DNA of 64,000 nucleotides from Hominenteromicrobium sp900549945 (GTDB lineage Bacteria; Bacillota; Clostridia; Oscillospirales; Acutalibacteraceae). The notes below the pieces were generated by a model. It did no database searches. It was given only the letters and a program-made list of their open reading frames with translations, and was not told the DNA's origin. Location of the stretch: the NCBI GenBank assembly GCA_902472305.1, contig CABRNK010000014.1:6720-70719 (forward strand), written 5' to 3'. The position numbers and the translations under genes are program-made. The stretch's first letter is position 1; each line of letters starts with the position of its first letter. Positions 8,300 through 18,263 of the stretch are shown piece after piece.

Positions 8300-10989
8300 A
8301 TGGATACTTTTACTATGTATGCAATTTCACTTGCCGGCGAATGGAAGCTCCGCGGCGAATTTCTGGACGTGACAGCGGACCGCTTCACCGAGGTGCTGCG
8401 TAAACTGGACGCCGACCCGGTGGCGCCGACGCTGCCCGGCTTTTTGACGCTCGAGGATCTGCCCGAGGAGGCGCAGGCGCAGTTTCGCGCCGGCCCGAGC
8501 CGCGCGTTCACGGTGTACAACGACCGCGGGCCGAACGCGTTCCCGTCGAAAAGCGGCTGGATTCCGATGCAGGTGCCGGGCGACGTGACGAGCGCGCTCG
8601 TGGACGCCGGCATCGTCGAGGAGCCGTTCCTCAAGACGAACACGAAAAGAACCTGTGGATCCGCGACCTCTCGTGGTGGCTCGTCAAGGATTTCGAGGTA
8701 TCGGAGGCCGTGCTCGAGGAGGACATCGTCCGCCTGAATATCGAGATGCTCGATTTCAACGCCGATATCCTTTTGAACGGCATGCGCGTCGCGCACCATG
8801 AAAACGCGTTCTGCGCGTTTTCCGAGGACGTCAAGCGCTTTTTGCAGGCCGGCGAAAACCGGCTTGTCATCCGCCTGACCTCGGGCATGGAGCTGCACTA
8901 CCCGAAGGACAGCGTCGCCTACTACTGCGCGAGCGACAACGCGCTGTGCGACCAGCGCGTCTACACCCGCAAGCCGCAGTTCACCTACGGCTGGGACTGG
9001 TGCCAGCCCGTGCCTACCTGCGGCATCGGCCGCAGCATCGGCATTGAGGCGTTCAGCGGCGCAAAAGTCGCGGCGGCGCGCGTCGATACGCTGAAGCTCG
9101 AGGGCAGCGACGCGGAGATCGAGTTTAACCTTGAGATCGAGAAATCCAACATGGTGCAGAGCGCCGAGGCAGAGATCGAGTATGCGCTCTCAATCGGCGG
9201 CGAGACGGTCTGCACCGGGCGGCAGACGAAGATGCTTGTCGGCGGTGTCAACTACGTTTCCGAGCGCATGACGCTGAAAAACGCGCAGCTCTGGTGGCCG
9301 AACGGCTACGGCGCGCAGAACCTCTACACCTTTACGGCGCGATGCACCGCGCGCGGCATCACGCACGAGATGCCGGAGAAGCGCATCGGCATCCGCACGG
9401 TGGAGCTCGACACTTCGAAGCTCGAGGACGGCACGCGCAATTTCTTCTTCAAGGTGAACGGCACGCGTATCTTCTGCAAGGGCGGCAACTGGGTGCCGAC
9501 CGATTCGCTTTACCTGCGCACGCCGGATTCGACGTACAAGACGCTTGTCCGCGAGGGCGCGGTGGCGCATTTCACGATGTTCCGCATGTGGGGCGGCGGC
9601 ACGTACGAGCCAGAGTGCTTCTACGAGTATTGCTCGGAATACGGCATCCTTTTGATGCACGACTTCATGTACGCCTGCGGCTTCTACCCGGACCACCTCG
9701 ATTCGTTCCTCTTTGAGGCAGAGCGCGAGGCCGAGTACCAGACGAAGCGCCTCGCGCACTACCCCTGCATGGCGGTGTGGACCGGCAACAACGAGATCGC
9801 CGAGTCCTACAGCGACTGGTTCCCGGCGCCGGTCGCGCCGGACCGCTTCTACGGCGAGAAGATTTTCAACTATATCCAGCCGCGCGCCGTGCACCGCAAC
9901 AGCCCGACGGTGCCGTATATGCCTTCCTCGCCGTACTTCGGCGAGCGGGCGAACCTCACCGAGGAGGGCGACGTGCACGCGTGGTCGTACTTCGGCCGCG
10001 ACCCCAAGACGAAGTTTAAGTTTGTCTACGAGCTCGAGGCGTTCGACCGCATGCCGGCGCGCTTCTCGAGCGAATACGGCTTCTTCGGCGCGCAGATGGA
10101 GAGCACCGTGCGCCGCTACCACGACGGCGAGGAAATGCGCTTTGACGGCGAAATCTGGAAGCACCACGGCGAATTTGAGCGCAAGCGCGGCAACATCGAC
10201 GGCGCGATCGACCGCCATATCACCGATTTCTCGAAGCTCGACGTGCCGGGCTACCTATTGTACAGCGGCATCATGCAGGGCCTGCTCTACGCGGAGCTGG
10301 CCGAGGCGATGCGCAGAAAGCCCTACGGCGCGGGCGACCTGATCTGGATGTACAACGACTGCTGGCCGGAGACGGGCTGGACGATCATCGACTACTACCT
10401 GACGCGCAAGATTTCGTTCTACTTCCTAAAGCGCGCGTTCCAGCCGAAGAAGCTGATCGTCCGCGCGGCGGAAAACGGCGCGTGCGTGACCGTCATCAAC
10501 GAGACGGCCGAGCCGGTCGCGGCGGAGATCACCTGCGGCTACATGACGTTTGACGGAAAGACCGAGGGCCTCTGCACAAAGACGGTCGAGGCTGCGCCGC
10601 ACTCGTGGCAGCAGCTCAGCCTGCCGCTTGCGGGCGACCTGAAAAAGGGCTTCTTTTTCGCGCGGGCCGAGGGCTTCGACACGGCGGACAGCCTGCGCGC
10701 CTATTACCGCGACTACACGTTCCCGGAGAGCCGCGCGAAGATCGAATCGGTCGAGCGGGACGGCGGCGACCTGCTCGTCACGGTTTCGGCGGATGTCTAC
10801 ACGCCGTTTGCCTACCTGACGACGAGCGACGACCGCGTCCATTACAGCGACAACTATTTCACGCTGTACCCGAACGAGAAAAAGACGGTGCGCGTCGAAA
10901 GCTGTGCCGAAATGCCCGTGCTGCGCGTCGCGGAGACGACGCCGAGCGAGGAGGCGAAGAAGGCGGGCTATACGGATTCTTGGTTCTGA
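8300..10989 (+). pseudogene. GH2 beta-mannosidase with a frameshift
   Basis: Glycoside hydrolase family 2 beta-mannosidase, cytoplasmic, removing terminal beta-mannose from oligosaccharides. The N-terminal sugar-binding domain is in one frame (8300 or 8315 to ~8650) and the rest, including the TIM barrel, in the -1 frame to 10989. The protein logic continues exactly (...FLKTNTK | NLWIRDLSWWLVKDFEV...), so one A appears missing in the run at 8646-8649 (ACGAAAAGAAC). Both catalytic Glu are intact: acid/base in WTGNNEIAE (codon 9793) and nucleophile in FSSEYGFFG (codon 10072). The high conservation of both parts makes a very recent mutation or a sequencing/assembly error more likely than an old pseudogene. 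First gene of a cre-controlled operon. The start is ambiguous: AGAAAGG is two bases from the ATG at 8300 and 17 bases from that at 8315. Confidence 0.8.
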
Positions 10990-11135
10990 CCGGCGGGCGG
11001 GGCGAAGCCCTGCGCCGTCGGAAACAGGGGCGCGTGCCGCCCTGACAAAAATATTCCCCGCCCCTGTGCGGGACCTGCGGCGGGCGGCCGCGCGGAAATA
11101 CCCGCGTGCCCGCACTGTGGAAAGGAGACAAAACC

Positions 11136-12677
11136 ATGCAAATGACCCCCGAGGAATACCGGCGCCGCGTGGAGGGCTGCTGGATCGGCAAGAACATCGG
11201 CGGCACGCTCGGCATGCCGATGGAGTGGAACCGCGCGACGAACGACGTTTCCTATTACACGCACGACATCAGCGGCGAGCCGCTGCCGAACGACGACCTC
11301 GACATTCAGGTGCTCTGGCTCCTCGCGCTTGAGGACAACGGGCTGGACCTCGACGCAAAGGTGCTCGGCCGCTACTTCAACGAGCTGATGATCTTCACCC
11401 ACGCCGAGTACGGCACGGCAAAGGCCAACCTGCGCGTGGGGCTTGAGCCGCCGTATTCGGGCATCTACAAGAACGATTTCAAGCACAGCTGCGGCTCGTT
11501 CATCCGCAGCGAGATCTGGGCCTGCCTGTTCCCGGGGCACCCGGCGCTCGCCGCGAAGTATGCGTTTGAGGACGCGATGGTCGACCACGGCGACGGCGAG
11601 GGCGTTTATGCGGAGGTGTTTTTCGCGGCGCTCGAAAGCGCGGCGTTTTTTGAGCCGTCGCTCGAGCGGCTGGTCGAGATCGGCCTGAGCTACATCCCGG
11701 CAGACTGCGCCGTGGCCCGCGCGATCCGCGACGGCGTCGATTTCGCCCGCCGCGGCGTTTCGAAGGAGACCGCGCGCGAGTACATGATGCAGCACTACAT
11801 CGGCCACATCGAGTGGCATTACATGTCGCACGAGGATGAGAAAAAGGGCTACGGAGAAGGCCCCTTCGGCTTCGATGTGCCCTCGAACATGTTCATCATC
11901 GCCTATAATTTGATTGCCGGGCGGGGCGATCTCGAAAAATCGATGTGCGATGCGGTCTGGTTCGGCGAGGATACGGACTGCACGGCCGGCACAATCGCCG
12001 CGCTGCACGGCATTCGCTGCGGCATTGATTCGATCGACCAGAAATGGATCGAGCCGATCGGCACGAAGATCAAGACGATCAGCATCGACCCGTTCCGCAT
12101 GGAGAGCCGCATCCCGAAGGACATCTACGAGTTCTCCGCGCGTATCGAAAGGCTCCATGCGGAGGCGGCGCGGAAATTCCGGCTCGACGGGCCTGCGAAG
12201 GACTTCACGGCCCCCGCGTGGTTCACGAACATCTACGACGACATGCGCGTTGTGACCTACCGCTTCGATTACATCAACGTGCGGCTCGACTATATGGGCG
12301 ATCCGGTGATCCGCGCCGGTGAGCCGAAGCGCATCCGCTTTTTGATCTCGAACACGGCGAAAAGCGTTTCGACCGAGCGGCTGAACCTGCACCTCTACAC
12401 GGCGGATGAAATGCAGGTGCTGCCCGGCAAAACGCTGAGCACGCTTGTGACGATGGGGCACATGGGCTCCGGCATCTCGGCCGTGGAGTTTGAGCTCAGC
12501 CTCGAGCAGGCGGCGCGCCCGCTGTACCGCGGCGTGCTCGAAATCACCTTCGAGGATTCGAAGCGCGGGCGCATCTATCACGTGCCGTTCGTCCTCTTGA
12601 ACGAGGCCGGCGCGCATGTGGATTCGAAATTTGAGAAGAACGGGCCGCCGATGTGCCCGAACCAGCCGCGCGTGTAA
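11136..12677 (+). CDS. ADP-ribosylglycohydrolase-family protein with C-terminal extension
   Basis: 513-residue protein. Residues 1-~340 form an ADP-ribosylglycohydrolase (ARH/DraG) fold: GCWIGKNIGGTLGMPMEW at the N-terminus, acidic NDDLDIQ and the late GEDTDCTAGTIAALHG motif that together bind the two magnesium ions. About 170 further residues, beta-rich in appearance, are not part of the standard ~300-residue enzyme. Family members in sugar operons of gut clostridia have no settled substrate; placement between a mannosidase and mannose-6-phosphate isomerase suggests a glycoside rather than an ADP-ribosylated protein, which is inference. Ribosome site GGAAAGGAG eight bases upstream. Confidence 0.8.
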   Translation: MQMTPEEYRRRVEGCWIGKNIGGTLGMPMEWNRATNDVSYYTHDISGEPLPNDDLDIQVLWLLALEDNGLDLDAKVLGRYFNELMIFTHAEYGTAKANLRVGLEPPYSGIYKNDFKHSCGSFIRSEIWACLFPGHPALAAKYAFEDAMVDHGDGEGVYAEVFFAALESAAFFEPSLERLVEIGLSYIPADCAVARAIRDGVDFARRGVSKETAREYMMQHYIGHIEWHYMSHEDEKKGYGEGPFGFDVPSNMFIIAYNLIAGRGDLEKSMCDAVWFGEDTDCTAGTIAALHGIRCGIDSIDQKWIEPIGTKIKTISIDPFRMESRIPKDIYEFSARIERLHAEAARKFRLDGPAKDFTAPAWFTNIYDDMRVVTYRFDYINVRLDYMGDPVIRAGEPKRIRFLISNTAKSVSTERLNLHLYTADEMQVLPGKTLSTLVTMGHMGSGISAVEFELSLEQAARPLYRGVLEITFEDSKRGRIYHVPFVLLNEAGAHVDSKFEKNGPPMCPNQPRV

Positions 12678-12777
12678 CGAACGACACGCATTTTGGGGAA
12701 CAGCGCGGAAAGAAAAGCTCCGCGCGCCGGATCTGCGCCGCACCGAGCGGCGCGGATGGATAGGATTTGGTGAAGCT

Positions 12778-13884
12778 ATGGCGTTGTTTGAAAAGAATTG
12801 GTACACGGTGCCGTGGAAGCTCGTGCCGAACAAGATCGTGCGCTACCCCGGCGGGCGGGAGATCGACCGCTTCCGCGGGATCTTCCCGGGCGCCGACGAC
12901 GGCCGGCCCGAGGCGTGGGTCGGCTCCGACACGCGCACCGCGGACGCCGCCGAAAAGGGCGACCCGAACGACGGATGCGCTGAAGTCATGCTGCCCGACG
13001 GCTCGCGGCGCTACCTTTTCGAGGCGGTGGAGGCCGACCCGGAGGCGGCGCTCGGCGCGGCGCATATCGCCCGCAACGGCGCGCGCGTCGGCGTGCTCGT
13101 GAAGCTGCTCGACGCAGAAAAGCAGCTCGGCCTGCAAACGCACCCGACGCGCGCCTACGCAAAGGAATGGTTCGGGAGCGATTACGGCAAGGAGGAGAGC
13201 TGGTACGTCATCGGCAAGCGTGAGGACAGCCCCGAAACGCCCTACGTCTACATGGGCTTTAAGGCGGGCGTGACGCGCGAAATGTTTGAAGCGGCCTTCG
13301 ACCGCGGCGACATCCGCGCCATGGAGGACTGCTGCCACAAGATCCCGGTGGAGGTCGGCGATGCGTTTTTCATTCAGGCCGGCCTGCCGCACGCGATCGG
13401 CTGCGGCTGCTTCGTCGCCGAGGTGCAGGAGCCGAGCGACATCACGGTCGGCGCGCACAAGCTTCCGGACGGCACGCCCGAGGAGCAGGCCTTCCACAAG
13501 GAGCGCCTGCTCGGCTGCTACATCTACAACGGCGCGGACTACGTGGAGAACCTTCGCCGCTACCGCATCGAGCCGAAGCGGCTGCGGGGCGGCGACTGGG
13601 GCGAGGAGCGCGTCGTGATCGGCACAGCGCAGACGCCGTACTTCTCGTTCACGCAGCTCACGGCTGAAAAGCCGGTCGCGTTAAAGCGCACCGGCACGCC
13701 GCAGATCGCGGTCGTGCTCGAGGGCGGCGGCACGCTGCGCTGCGGGGAAGCGGCGATGCCGGTTCAAAAGGCAGATGAATTTTTCATCCCGTACAGCGCG
13801 GGGGAAATCACGCTCGAGCCGCAGGACAGAACGGTCCTCCTGCTCTGCAACCCCGCGGGCGCCGATTACGGCGCGCAGGCATAA
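12778..13884 (+). CDS. Class I mannose-6-phosphate isomerase family protein
   Basis: 368-residue cupin-type phosphomannose isomerase (mannose-6-P to fructose-6-P). Zinc-ligand motifs are visible: LGLQTHP (Gln/His), GKEESWYVI (Glu) and AGLPHAIG (His). In the operon it would feed mannose released by the GH2 enzyme into glycolysis. Start ATG 12778 lies behind AGGATTTGGTGA. The gene follows the ARH-family gene by 100 bases without a visible promoter or terminator and ends at a strong hairpin (13902-13936). Confidence 0.87.
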   Translation: MALFEKNWYTVPWKLVPNKIVRYPGGREIDRFRGIFPGADDGRPEAWVGSDTRTADAAEKGDPNDGCAEVMLPDGSRRYLFEAVEADPEAALGAAHIARNGARVGVLVKLLDAEKQLGLQTHPTRAYAKEWFGSDYGKEESWYVIGKREDSPETPYVYMGFKAGVTREMFEAAFDRGDIRAMEDCCHKIPVEVGDAFFIQAGLPHAIGCGCFVAEVQEPSDITVGAHKLPDGTPEEQAFHKERLLGCYIYNGADYVENLRRYRIEPKRLRGGDWGEERVVIGTAQTPYFSFTQLTAEKPVALKRTGTPQIAVVLEGGGTLRCGEAAMPVQKADEFFIPYSAGEITLEPQDRTVLLLCNPAGADYGAQA

Positions 13885-13901
13885 CCCGTATAAAACCAAA
13901 A

Positions 13902-13936
13902 ACGGCGCCGGCTGCAAAATCAGCAGCCGGCGCCGT
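13902..13936. terminator. Hairpin terminator between convergent genes
   Basis: Perfect 14-bp stem ACGGCGCCGGCTGC / GCAGCCGGCGCCGT with a 7-base loop. The A-rich flank at 13894-13902 makes a T-run on the minus strand, so termination is strongest for the acyltransferase gene; the plus-strand side is GCTGTTT. Confidence 0.82.
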
Positions 13937-13941
13937 GCTGT

Positions 13942-15057
13942 TTAAGTCTGCTTTGCCGCGCACCGCCCGGTGATGCGGCGGATCAGCGCTTCGGTCAGGC
14001 GGTCGTATCGGCAGAGCCCGCGCAGCGCGTCGAGCAGAAGCGCGAGCACGAGCGAGAGCGCGAAAAGCACGAAGAAATTTAGGACGAAATGCCCGGAGGC
14101 GTAGATGAGGTCCTGCAAATAGGTGAATTGGATGAAGGTGTGCGTCAGAAAGACCGTCATTGAGTGCCGGCCGAGGAACAGCAGAACCTGCCGCAGGCCG
14201 GGCAGGCGGATCAGGCAGAAGCGGAAGAAGCAGAGGTAGGCGAGTGGCAGCACGCCGAGGTTCAGCTCCCACGCCTCGGTGTGCCCGTAGTTGCGCGAGA
14301 CGGAGTAGGAGAGGGCGATCAGCCCGCCCCAGAGGAGGAAGTGCAGCGCATAGCGGCGCGGGCAGTCGGCCGGGAAGCGGCGCTCGATTCGGCCGAACAG
14401 GTCGTAATCGGCGAACAGCATGCCGAAGAGGAACGGCAGCAGGAACGAGTAGGGGTCCTTGCCGCCGGGATAGCCGCTGTTCAGCAGGCGCGGAAGCGCC
14501 GCGGCAACGGAGAGCACCGGCAGGTAGCCGACTTTCCGCACGACGGGGTAGATCAGCGGCACGAGGAGCACGTAGACGACGGCGGCGCTCATGTACCACC
14601 ACGTCGAGTTCATCGTCGGCGTTTCAAAGAGCCCGGCAAGGCCGAAGAAGTCGTTCAGCATGTAGAAGAAGCCCGCGACGCGCGAGCCGCCGAAATACGT
14701 TTCAAGCGGCAGCCCGCTCAGGCAGAGCGTGACGAGAAAGGCCGCGGCATACGCGAACCAGAAGCCCGAGAGCAGCCGGATGAGCCGCGCGGCGTTCCAA
14801 GCGAAAACGGCGCGCCGGCCGGGCGGCACAGCGGCGATGGATTTCAGCAGGCCATAGCCCGAAATAAACGCGAAAATGCTCACGCAGTTTTTGAACAGCA
14901 AAGCGAGCTCGACGATGCTTTCCTCCGAAAAGGGAAAGAAGCTGACAGCGTAGCCGTCGAACCGGCCGGTGGAGCAGTAGAGATGGTGGAAGAGCAGCAT
15001 TAAAACGGCGATTCCCTTTACAGCGAGGGAATCATCCCGGGAAAGCCCCTGTTTCAT
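13942..15057 (-). CDS. Acyltransferase family 3 membrane protein
   Basis: 371-residue polytopic protein of the acyltransferase-3 (OafA/NodX) family: early AVLMLLFHHLYC with the catalytic-type His, about ten membrane helices, TMNSTWWYMSAAVVYV and LGRHSMTVFLTHTF. Such enzymes O-acylate surface glycans or peptidoglycan precursors. ATG at 15057 is preferred over a GTG three codons earlier because AAAAGGCG would be only one base from the GTG. Single gene. Confidence 0.87.
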   Translation of the reverse strand: MKQGLSRDDSLAVKGIAVLMLLFHHLYCSTGRFDGYAVSFFPFSEESIVELALLFKNCVSIFAFISGYGLLKSIAAVPPGRRAVFAWNAARLIRLLSGFWFAYAAAFLVTLCLSGLPLETYFGGSRVAGFFYMLNDFFGLAGLFETPTMNSTWWYMSAAVVYVLLVPLIYPVVRKVGYLPVLSVAAALPRLLNSGYPGGKDPYSFLLPFLFGMLFADYDLFGRIERRFPADCPRRYALHFLLWGGLIALSYSVSRNYGHTEAWELNLGVLPLAYLCFFRFCLIRLPGLRQVLLFLGRHSMTVFLTHTFIQFTYLQDLIYASGHFVLNFFVLFALSLVLALLLDALRGLCRYDRLTEALIRRITGRCAAKQT

Positions 15058-15165
15058 AAGCGGCACCGCCTTTTCAGAAAATATGGTTTATCATAGCACA
15101 TGCGGCGCGCGCTGTCCAGTCCCCGGCGCAGCTTCGGCAGAATGCGCGCTTTTCTGCGCGCGGGC

Positions 15166-15194
15166 TTGACATTTTGCGCCGAAATGCGTATGCT
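15166..15194 (+). promoter_or_regulatory. Promoter of the preQ1 riboswitch-queT transcript
   Basis: TTGACA (15166-15171), 17-nt spacer, TATGCT (15189-15194). A small hairpin GCGGCA/TGCCGC (15202-15220) precedes the aptamer. Confidence 0.72.
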
Positions 15195-15220
15195 ATAAGC
15201 TGCGGCAAATTTGCTGCCGC

Positions 15221-15256
15221 GGTCAGTCGCGACATCCTGACCTTAAATAAAACTAG
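15221..15256 (+). promoter_or_regulatory. PreQ1-I riboswitch
   Basis: GGTCAG (15221-15226) pairs with CTGACC (15237-15242); the loop TCGCGACATC and the tail TTAAATAAAACTAG match the class I preQ1 aptamer layout, close to the Thermoanaerobacter type (loop UCGCAGUAAC, tail UUAACAAAACAAG). Loop CGCG can pair with CGCG just past the tail (15257-15260) to make the H-type pseudoknot. A hairpin GCGGCCGG/CCGG(A)CCGC (15258-15280) follows next to the ribosome site GAAAGGA, a plausible expression platform. The downstream gene is the preQ1 transporter queT, which supports the call. Confidence 0.82.
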
Positions 15257-15301
15257 CGCGGCCGGTTTTGCCGGACCGCGGTCCGAAAGGAATGTATCCA
15301 T

Positions 15302-15838
15302 TTGAAAACTGCAAGCAAAGTCCGCTTTCTGGCGCTCAGCGCCGTGATTGCGGCGCTGTACGCTGTGCTTACCTACGCAGCGGCGGCGATGAACCTCGCC
15401 TACGGCCCGTTCCAGTTCCGTTTCTCGGAGGCGCTCACCGTGCTGCCGGCCTTCACGCCGGCGGCGATCCCCGGCCTTGCCGTAGGCTGCCTGATCTCGA
15501 ACCTCATGAGTCCGCTCGGTATTGTGGACTGGGTGTTCGGCACGCTCGCAACGCTGCTCGCAGCCTCCTGCACCTACATGCTGCGGCATATCCGCTGGAA
15601 GGAGATCCCGGTGCTCGCGCCGCTGCCGCCCGTGATCTTCAACGCGCTGATCGTCGGCTTCGAGGTCTCGTGCCTCTCCGATGCGGGCGTGTTCGGCTTC
15701 GGAAACGCCTCGCTCGCCGGCTTTGCCGCGGGTGCGGTTTCGGTCGGCGTCGGCGAGCTCGTCGTCTGCTATGCGCTCGGCATTCCGCTGATGCTCGCCA
15801 TCCGGCGCACGAGGCTCCACGAGTTCGTGCTCTGCTGA
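15302..15838 (+). CDS. queT: QueT family preQ1 ECF transporter S-component
   Basis: 178-residue membrane protein with five or six hydrophobic helices, the substrate-binding S component of an energy-coupling-factor importer for preQ1, the queuosine precursor. Typical start KTASKVRFLALSAVIAALYAVLTYA and the FQFRFSEALTVLPAFTP motif. The start codon is TTG at 15302, 10 bases after GAAAGGA; the only nearby ATG (15292) is out of frame. Control by the riboswitch upstream implies expression only when preQ1 is scarce. The ECF energising module is not in this window. Confidence 0.9.
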   Translation: MKTASKVRFLALSAVIAALYAVLTYAAAAMNLAYGPFQFRFSEALTVLPAFTPAAIPGLAVGCLISNLMSPLGIVDWVFGTLATLLAASCTYMLRHIRWKEIPVLAPLPPVIFNALIVGFEVSCLSDAGVFGFGNASLAGFAAGAVSVGVGELVVCYALGIPLMLAIRRTRLHEFVLC

Positions 15839-15984
15839 CCGAAGGCCGCGGCAGAGGCCCCAAGTGATCGCCGCGCGGGAGCGCGCAGGCGGCAGTTTTC
15901 GATGTCGTCATGCCGCCGCGCACCGCCTTCCCGCAGCTGCGGTCCTGCCCCCTGCGGCAGCGCCCGCCCCACTAAAAATAAGAT

Positions 15985-16023
15985 GCGTTTCGCCCGGAAA
16001 ACCGGACGGAGCGCTTTTTTTTT
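15985..16023 (+). terminator. Terminator downstream of queT
   Basis: GCGTTTCGCCCGG AAAA CCGGACGGAGCGC stem with G-T pairs and one mismatch, followed by nine Ts. The 150 bases between it and queT contain no gene. Confidence 0.85.
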
Positions 16024-16136
16024 ACGCGTTTTTTAGGAAAGTTTCTCTATCAACTTGTGTTTCGGCGGCTCAAAATGCACCGCGATTTTATTTTCGGGCG
16101 AGGTCGAGATTGTCAAAATAAAATCACTTTTATCCA

Positions 16137-16165
16137 TTCACACTGGACGGTTTGCATGATATATT
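16137..16165 (+). promoter_or_regulatory. Probable promoter of the aldolase operon, with a 250-nt leader
   Basis: TTCACA (16137-16142), 17-nt spacer, TATATT (16160-16165). The leader to 16420 contains hairpins GTACAT/ATGTAC (16242-16257) and GCCGGCT GGGG AGCCGGC (16273-16290) but no recognised riboswitch and no credible ORF. Confidence 0.55.
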
Positions 16166-16419
16166 GTAGGCAACAGGAACAGCGTGCGATTTTGGATGGA
16201 AGATTTCGCGCCATAGTCCGTAAGACGCAGGGACTTTTCCGGTACATACGCATGTACATAAGCGGTTTTTAAGCCGGCTGGGGAGCCGGCCTCCAAAGCG
16301 TTTGGATCATAGCGACTTATTGTACATGGGCGTGTTCCGCTGCGCGGGGCGCTCGGGGCCGGGTTTCATCCCTTGGGGAGGGCGCGCTGCCTGAATTTCC
16401 AGAAGGAGTTGTAACAACA

Positions 16420-17274
16420 ATGGCACTCATGAAGGTCAAGGACATTCTGCAGCACGCCACGGAAAACCATTACGGCGTCGCCGCGATCAACGTGTTCAAC
16501 TATGAGACCGTGAAGTGGGCGGCGGAAGCGGCGAAGCGCGAGCGCATTCCGCTGATCATTCAGCTGTATCCGGGTTTTGAGTCCTACATCAGCCTGCATC
16601 ACGTTGCGGCGTTCGCAAAGGAGTTCGCCGAGAATGCGGACGTGCCGATCGCCGTGCATCTCGACCACTCGGCCTCGTATGAAATCGCCGTGCGCGGCAT
16701 CAAGGCCGGCTTCCCGTCCGTCATGGTGGACGGCTCCGCGCGGCCGTACGCGGAAAACGTCGAGATGACGAAGGCCGTCGTGCAGACGGCGTCCGTGTTC
16801 GATGTGGACGTGGAGGCCGAGCTCGGCCATGTCGGCTCCGGCGCGAGCCTCGACGACATCGTCAACAGCGACAATTACACAAACGTCGAGCAGGCGGTCG
16901 AGTTCGTCGAAAAAACGGGCTGCGGCTCGCTGGCCGTCGCGGTCGGCAACGCGCACGGCGCGTATGTCCAGACGCCGAACCTCGATTTCGACCGCATCAA
17001 AAAGCTGCGCGCTGCGCTGCCGGTGCCGCTCGTGCTGCACGGCTGCTCCGATATCCCGCACGAGCAGCTTCAGGAAAGCGTGCGCCTCGGCATGAGCAAG
17101 TTCAACATTGCGACCGAGTATTTCCGCGCGTGCTACGCCTCGCTCTGCGCGGCGGCGGACCCGGAAAACAAGGACGGCAGCTTCATGTCGATTTTGAACG
17201 AGGCGAGCGAGGGCGCGATCGAGTTCGTCCGCGGCAAGATGCGCCTTTTGAATCCCAACGGCTTCTCTCTGTGA
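16420..17274 (+). CDS. Class II fructose-bisphosphate aldolase family protein
   Basis: 284-residue zinc-dependent class II aldolase. Catalytic D82 and zinc ligand H83 in VHLDHSAS, E134 in EAELGHVGS, H179 in GNAHGAYV, H207 in VLHGCSDIP. It cleaves a ketose (bis)phosphate to two trioses. With the next two genes it forms an aldolase-kinase-isomerase set, so it may act on a substrate other than fructose-1,6-bisphosphate, for example a tagatose- or deoxyketose-phosphate; sequence cannot decide. AAGGAG lies 12 bases upstream of the start. Confidence 0.88.
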   Translation: MALMKVKDILQHATENHYGVAAINVFNYETVKWAAEAAKRERIPLIIQLYPGFESYISLHHVAAFAKEFAENADVPIAVHLDHSASYEIAVRGIKAGFPSVMVDGSARPYAENVEMTKAVVQTASVFDVDVEAELGHVGSGASLDDIVNSDNYTNVEQAVEFVEKTGCGSLAVAVGNAHGAYVQTPNLDFDRIKKLRAALPVPLVLHGCSDIPHEQLQESVRLGMSKFNIATEYFRACYASLCAAADPENKDGSFMSILNEASEGAIEFVRGKMRLLNPNGFSL

Positions 17275-17300
17275 AGCGGAAAATTGGGAGGAGTTTGAAA

Positions 17301-18263
17301 GTGGAAAAGAAATATCAGATTGCCGGATACGACATGCCCTGCGTCGATCTCGCGGTCAATGTGGACGTATTCCCGAAGCCGAACGGCGGCACGGGCGTGC
17401 GCGACCTTTCGTGGCAGGGCGGCGGCAAGGTGGCGACCGGCATGGTGGCCTCGGCGCGGCTCGGCGCGAAATGCGCGATGCTCGGCGCGGTCGGCGACGA
17501 TGATTACGGCAGGTTTGTGCTGCGGGACTTTGAGCGCCACGGCATCGATGTGCACGGCATGCAGGTGCGTCCCGGCCAAACGACCTCGCTCTCGATCGTC
17601 ATCAGCGACCGCGAGACGAACGGCCGCAGCATCGTGTACCGCAGCGGCTCGGCGGCGGCGCCCGCGCCCGGAACACTGGACGAGGCGGTGCTCGCGGACT
17701 GCGAGTGGTTCTTCATCTCTCGCGGCTCCGAGGTCTGCCTCGACGCGGCGCGCAAGGCGAAGGCCGCCGGCGCGAAGGTCATCATCGACGCGGACAGCTA
17801 CGATTCGAGCGTCATGGAGAACCTAGACCTGATCGACGCGTTCGTCGCGTCCGAGTTCGTCTACGACGTGCTGTTCAAGGACAAAAACTACGAGGAAAAC
17901 TGCAAAAAGGTATTCGAGATGGGGCCGCCCGTCGTCGTGTTCACGCTCGGCGCGAAGGGCTGCGTTGGCTACAGCGCCGACGGCTTCTTCCAGCTCGATT
18001 CCTACGACGTGCACGTGGCCGACACCGTCGGCGCGGGCGATGTTTTCCACGGCGCGTTCGCCGTAGGCATGGCGGAGGGCATGGCGGCGAAGGCCGCGGC
18101 CGAGCTCGCCACAGCCGTGGCCTGCATCAAGTGCACGCGCATCGGCGGCAGGGCGGGCATCCCGGACCGTGCGACCGCAGAGAAATTCATGGCAACCGGG
18201 GAAATCGATTACACGGAAATCGATCAGCGCACCGAGTTTTACGGAAAGGGGCTGCAGTTGTAA
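17301..18263 (+). CDS. PfkB-family carbohydrate kinase
   Basis: 320-residue ribokinase-like sugar kinase. N-terminal glycine-rich WQGGGKVATGMVASARLGAK and C-terminal DTVGAGDVFHGAF with catalytic base D247. Phosphorylates a sugar or ketose from ATP. Start is GTG at 17301 with GGGAGGAG seven bases upstream. It lies 26 bases after the aldolase and its stop codon overlaps the next start (TAATG), so the three genes are translationally linked. Confidence 0.88.
   Translation: MEKKYQIAGYDMPCVDLAVNVDVFPKPNGGTGVRDLSWQGGGKVATGMVASARLGAKCAMLGAVGDDDYGRFVLRDFERHGIDVHGMQVRPGQTTSLSIVISDRETNGRSIVYRSGSAAAPAPGTLDEAVLADCEWFFISRGSEVCLDAARKAKAAGAKVIIDADSYDSSVMENLDLIDAFVASEFVYDVLFKDKNYEENCKKVFEMGPPVVVFTLGAKGCVGYSADGFFQLDSYDVHVADTVGAGDVFHGAFAVGMAEGMAAKAAAELATAVACIKCTRIGGRAGIPDRATAEKFMATGEIDYTEIDQRTEFYGKGLQL

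Noticed and set aside
8630..8670. Programmed -1 ribosomal frameshift in the mannosidase
   Set aside because: The run ACGAAAAGAAC lacks a canonical X-XXY-YYZ heptamer in frame and no downstream pseudoknot or stimulatory stem is apparent.
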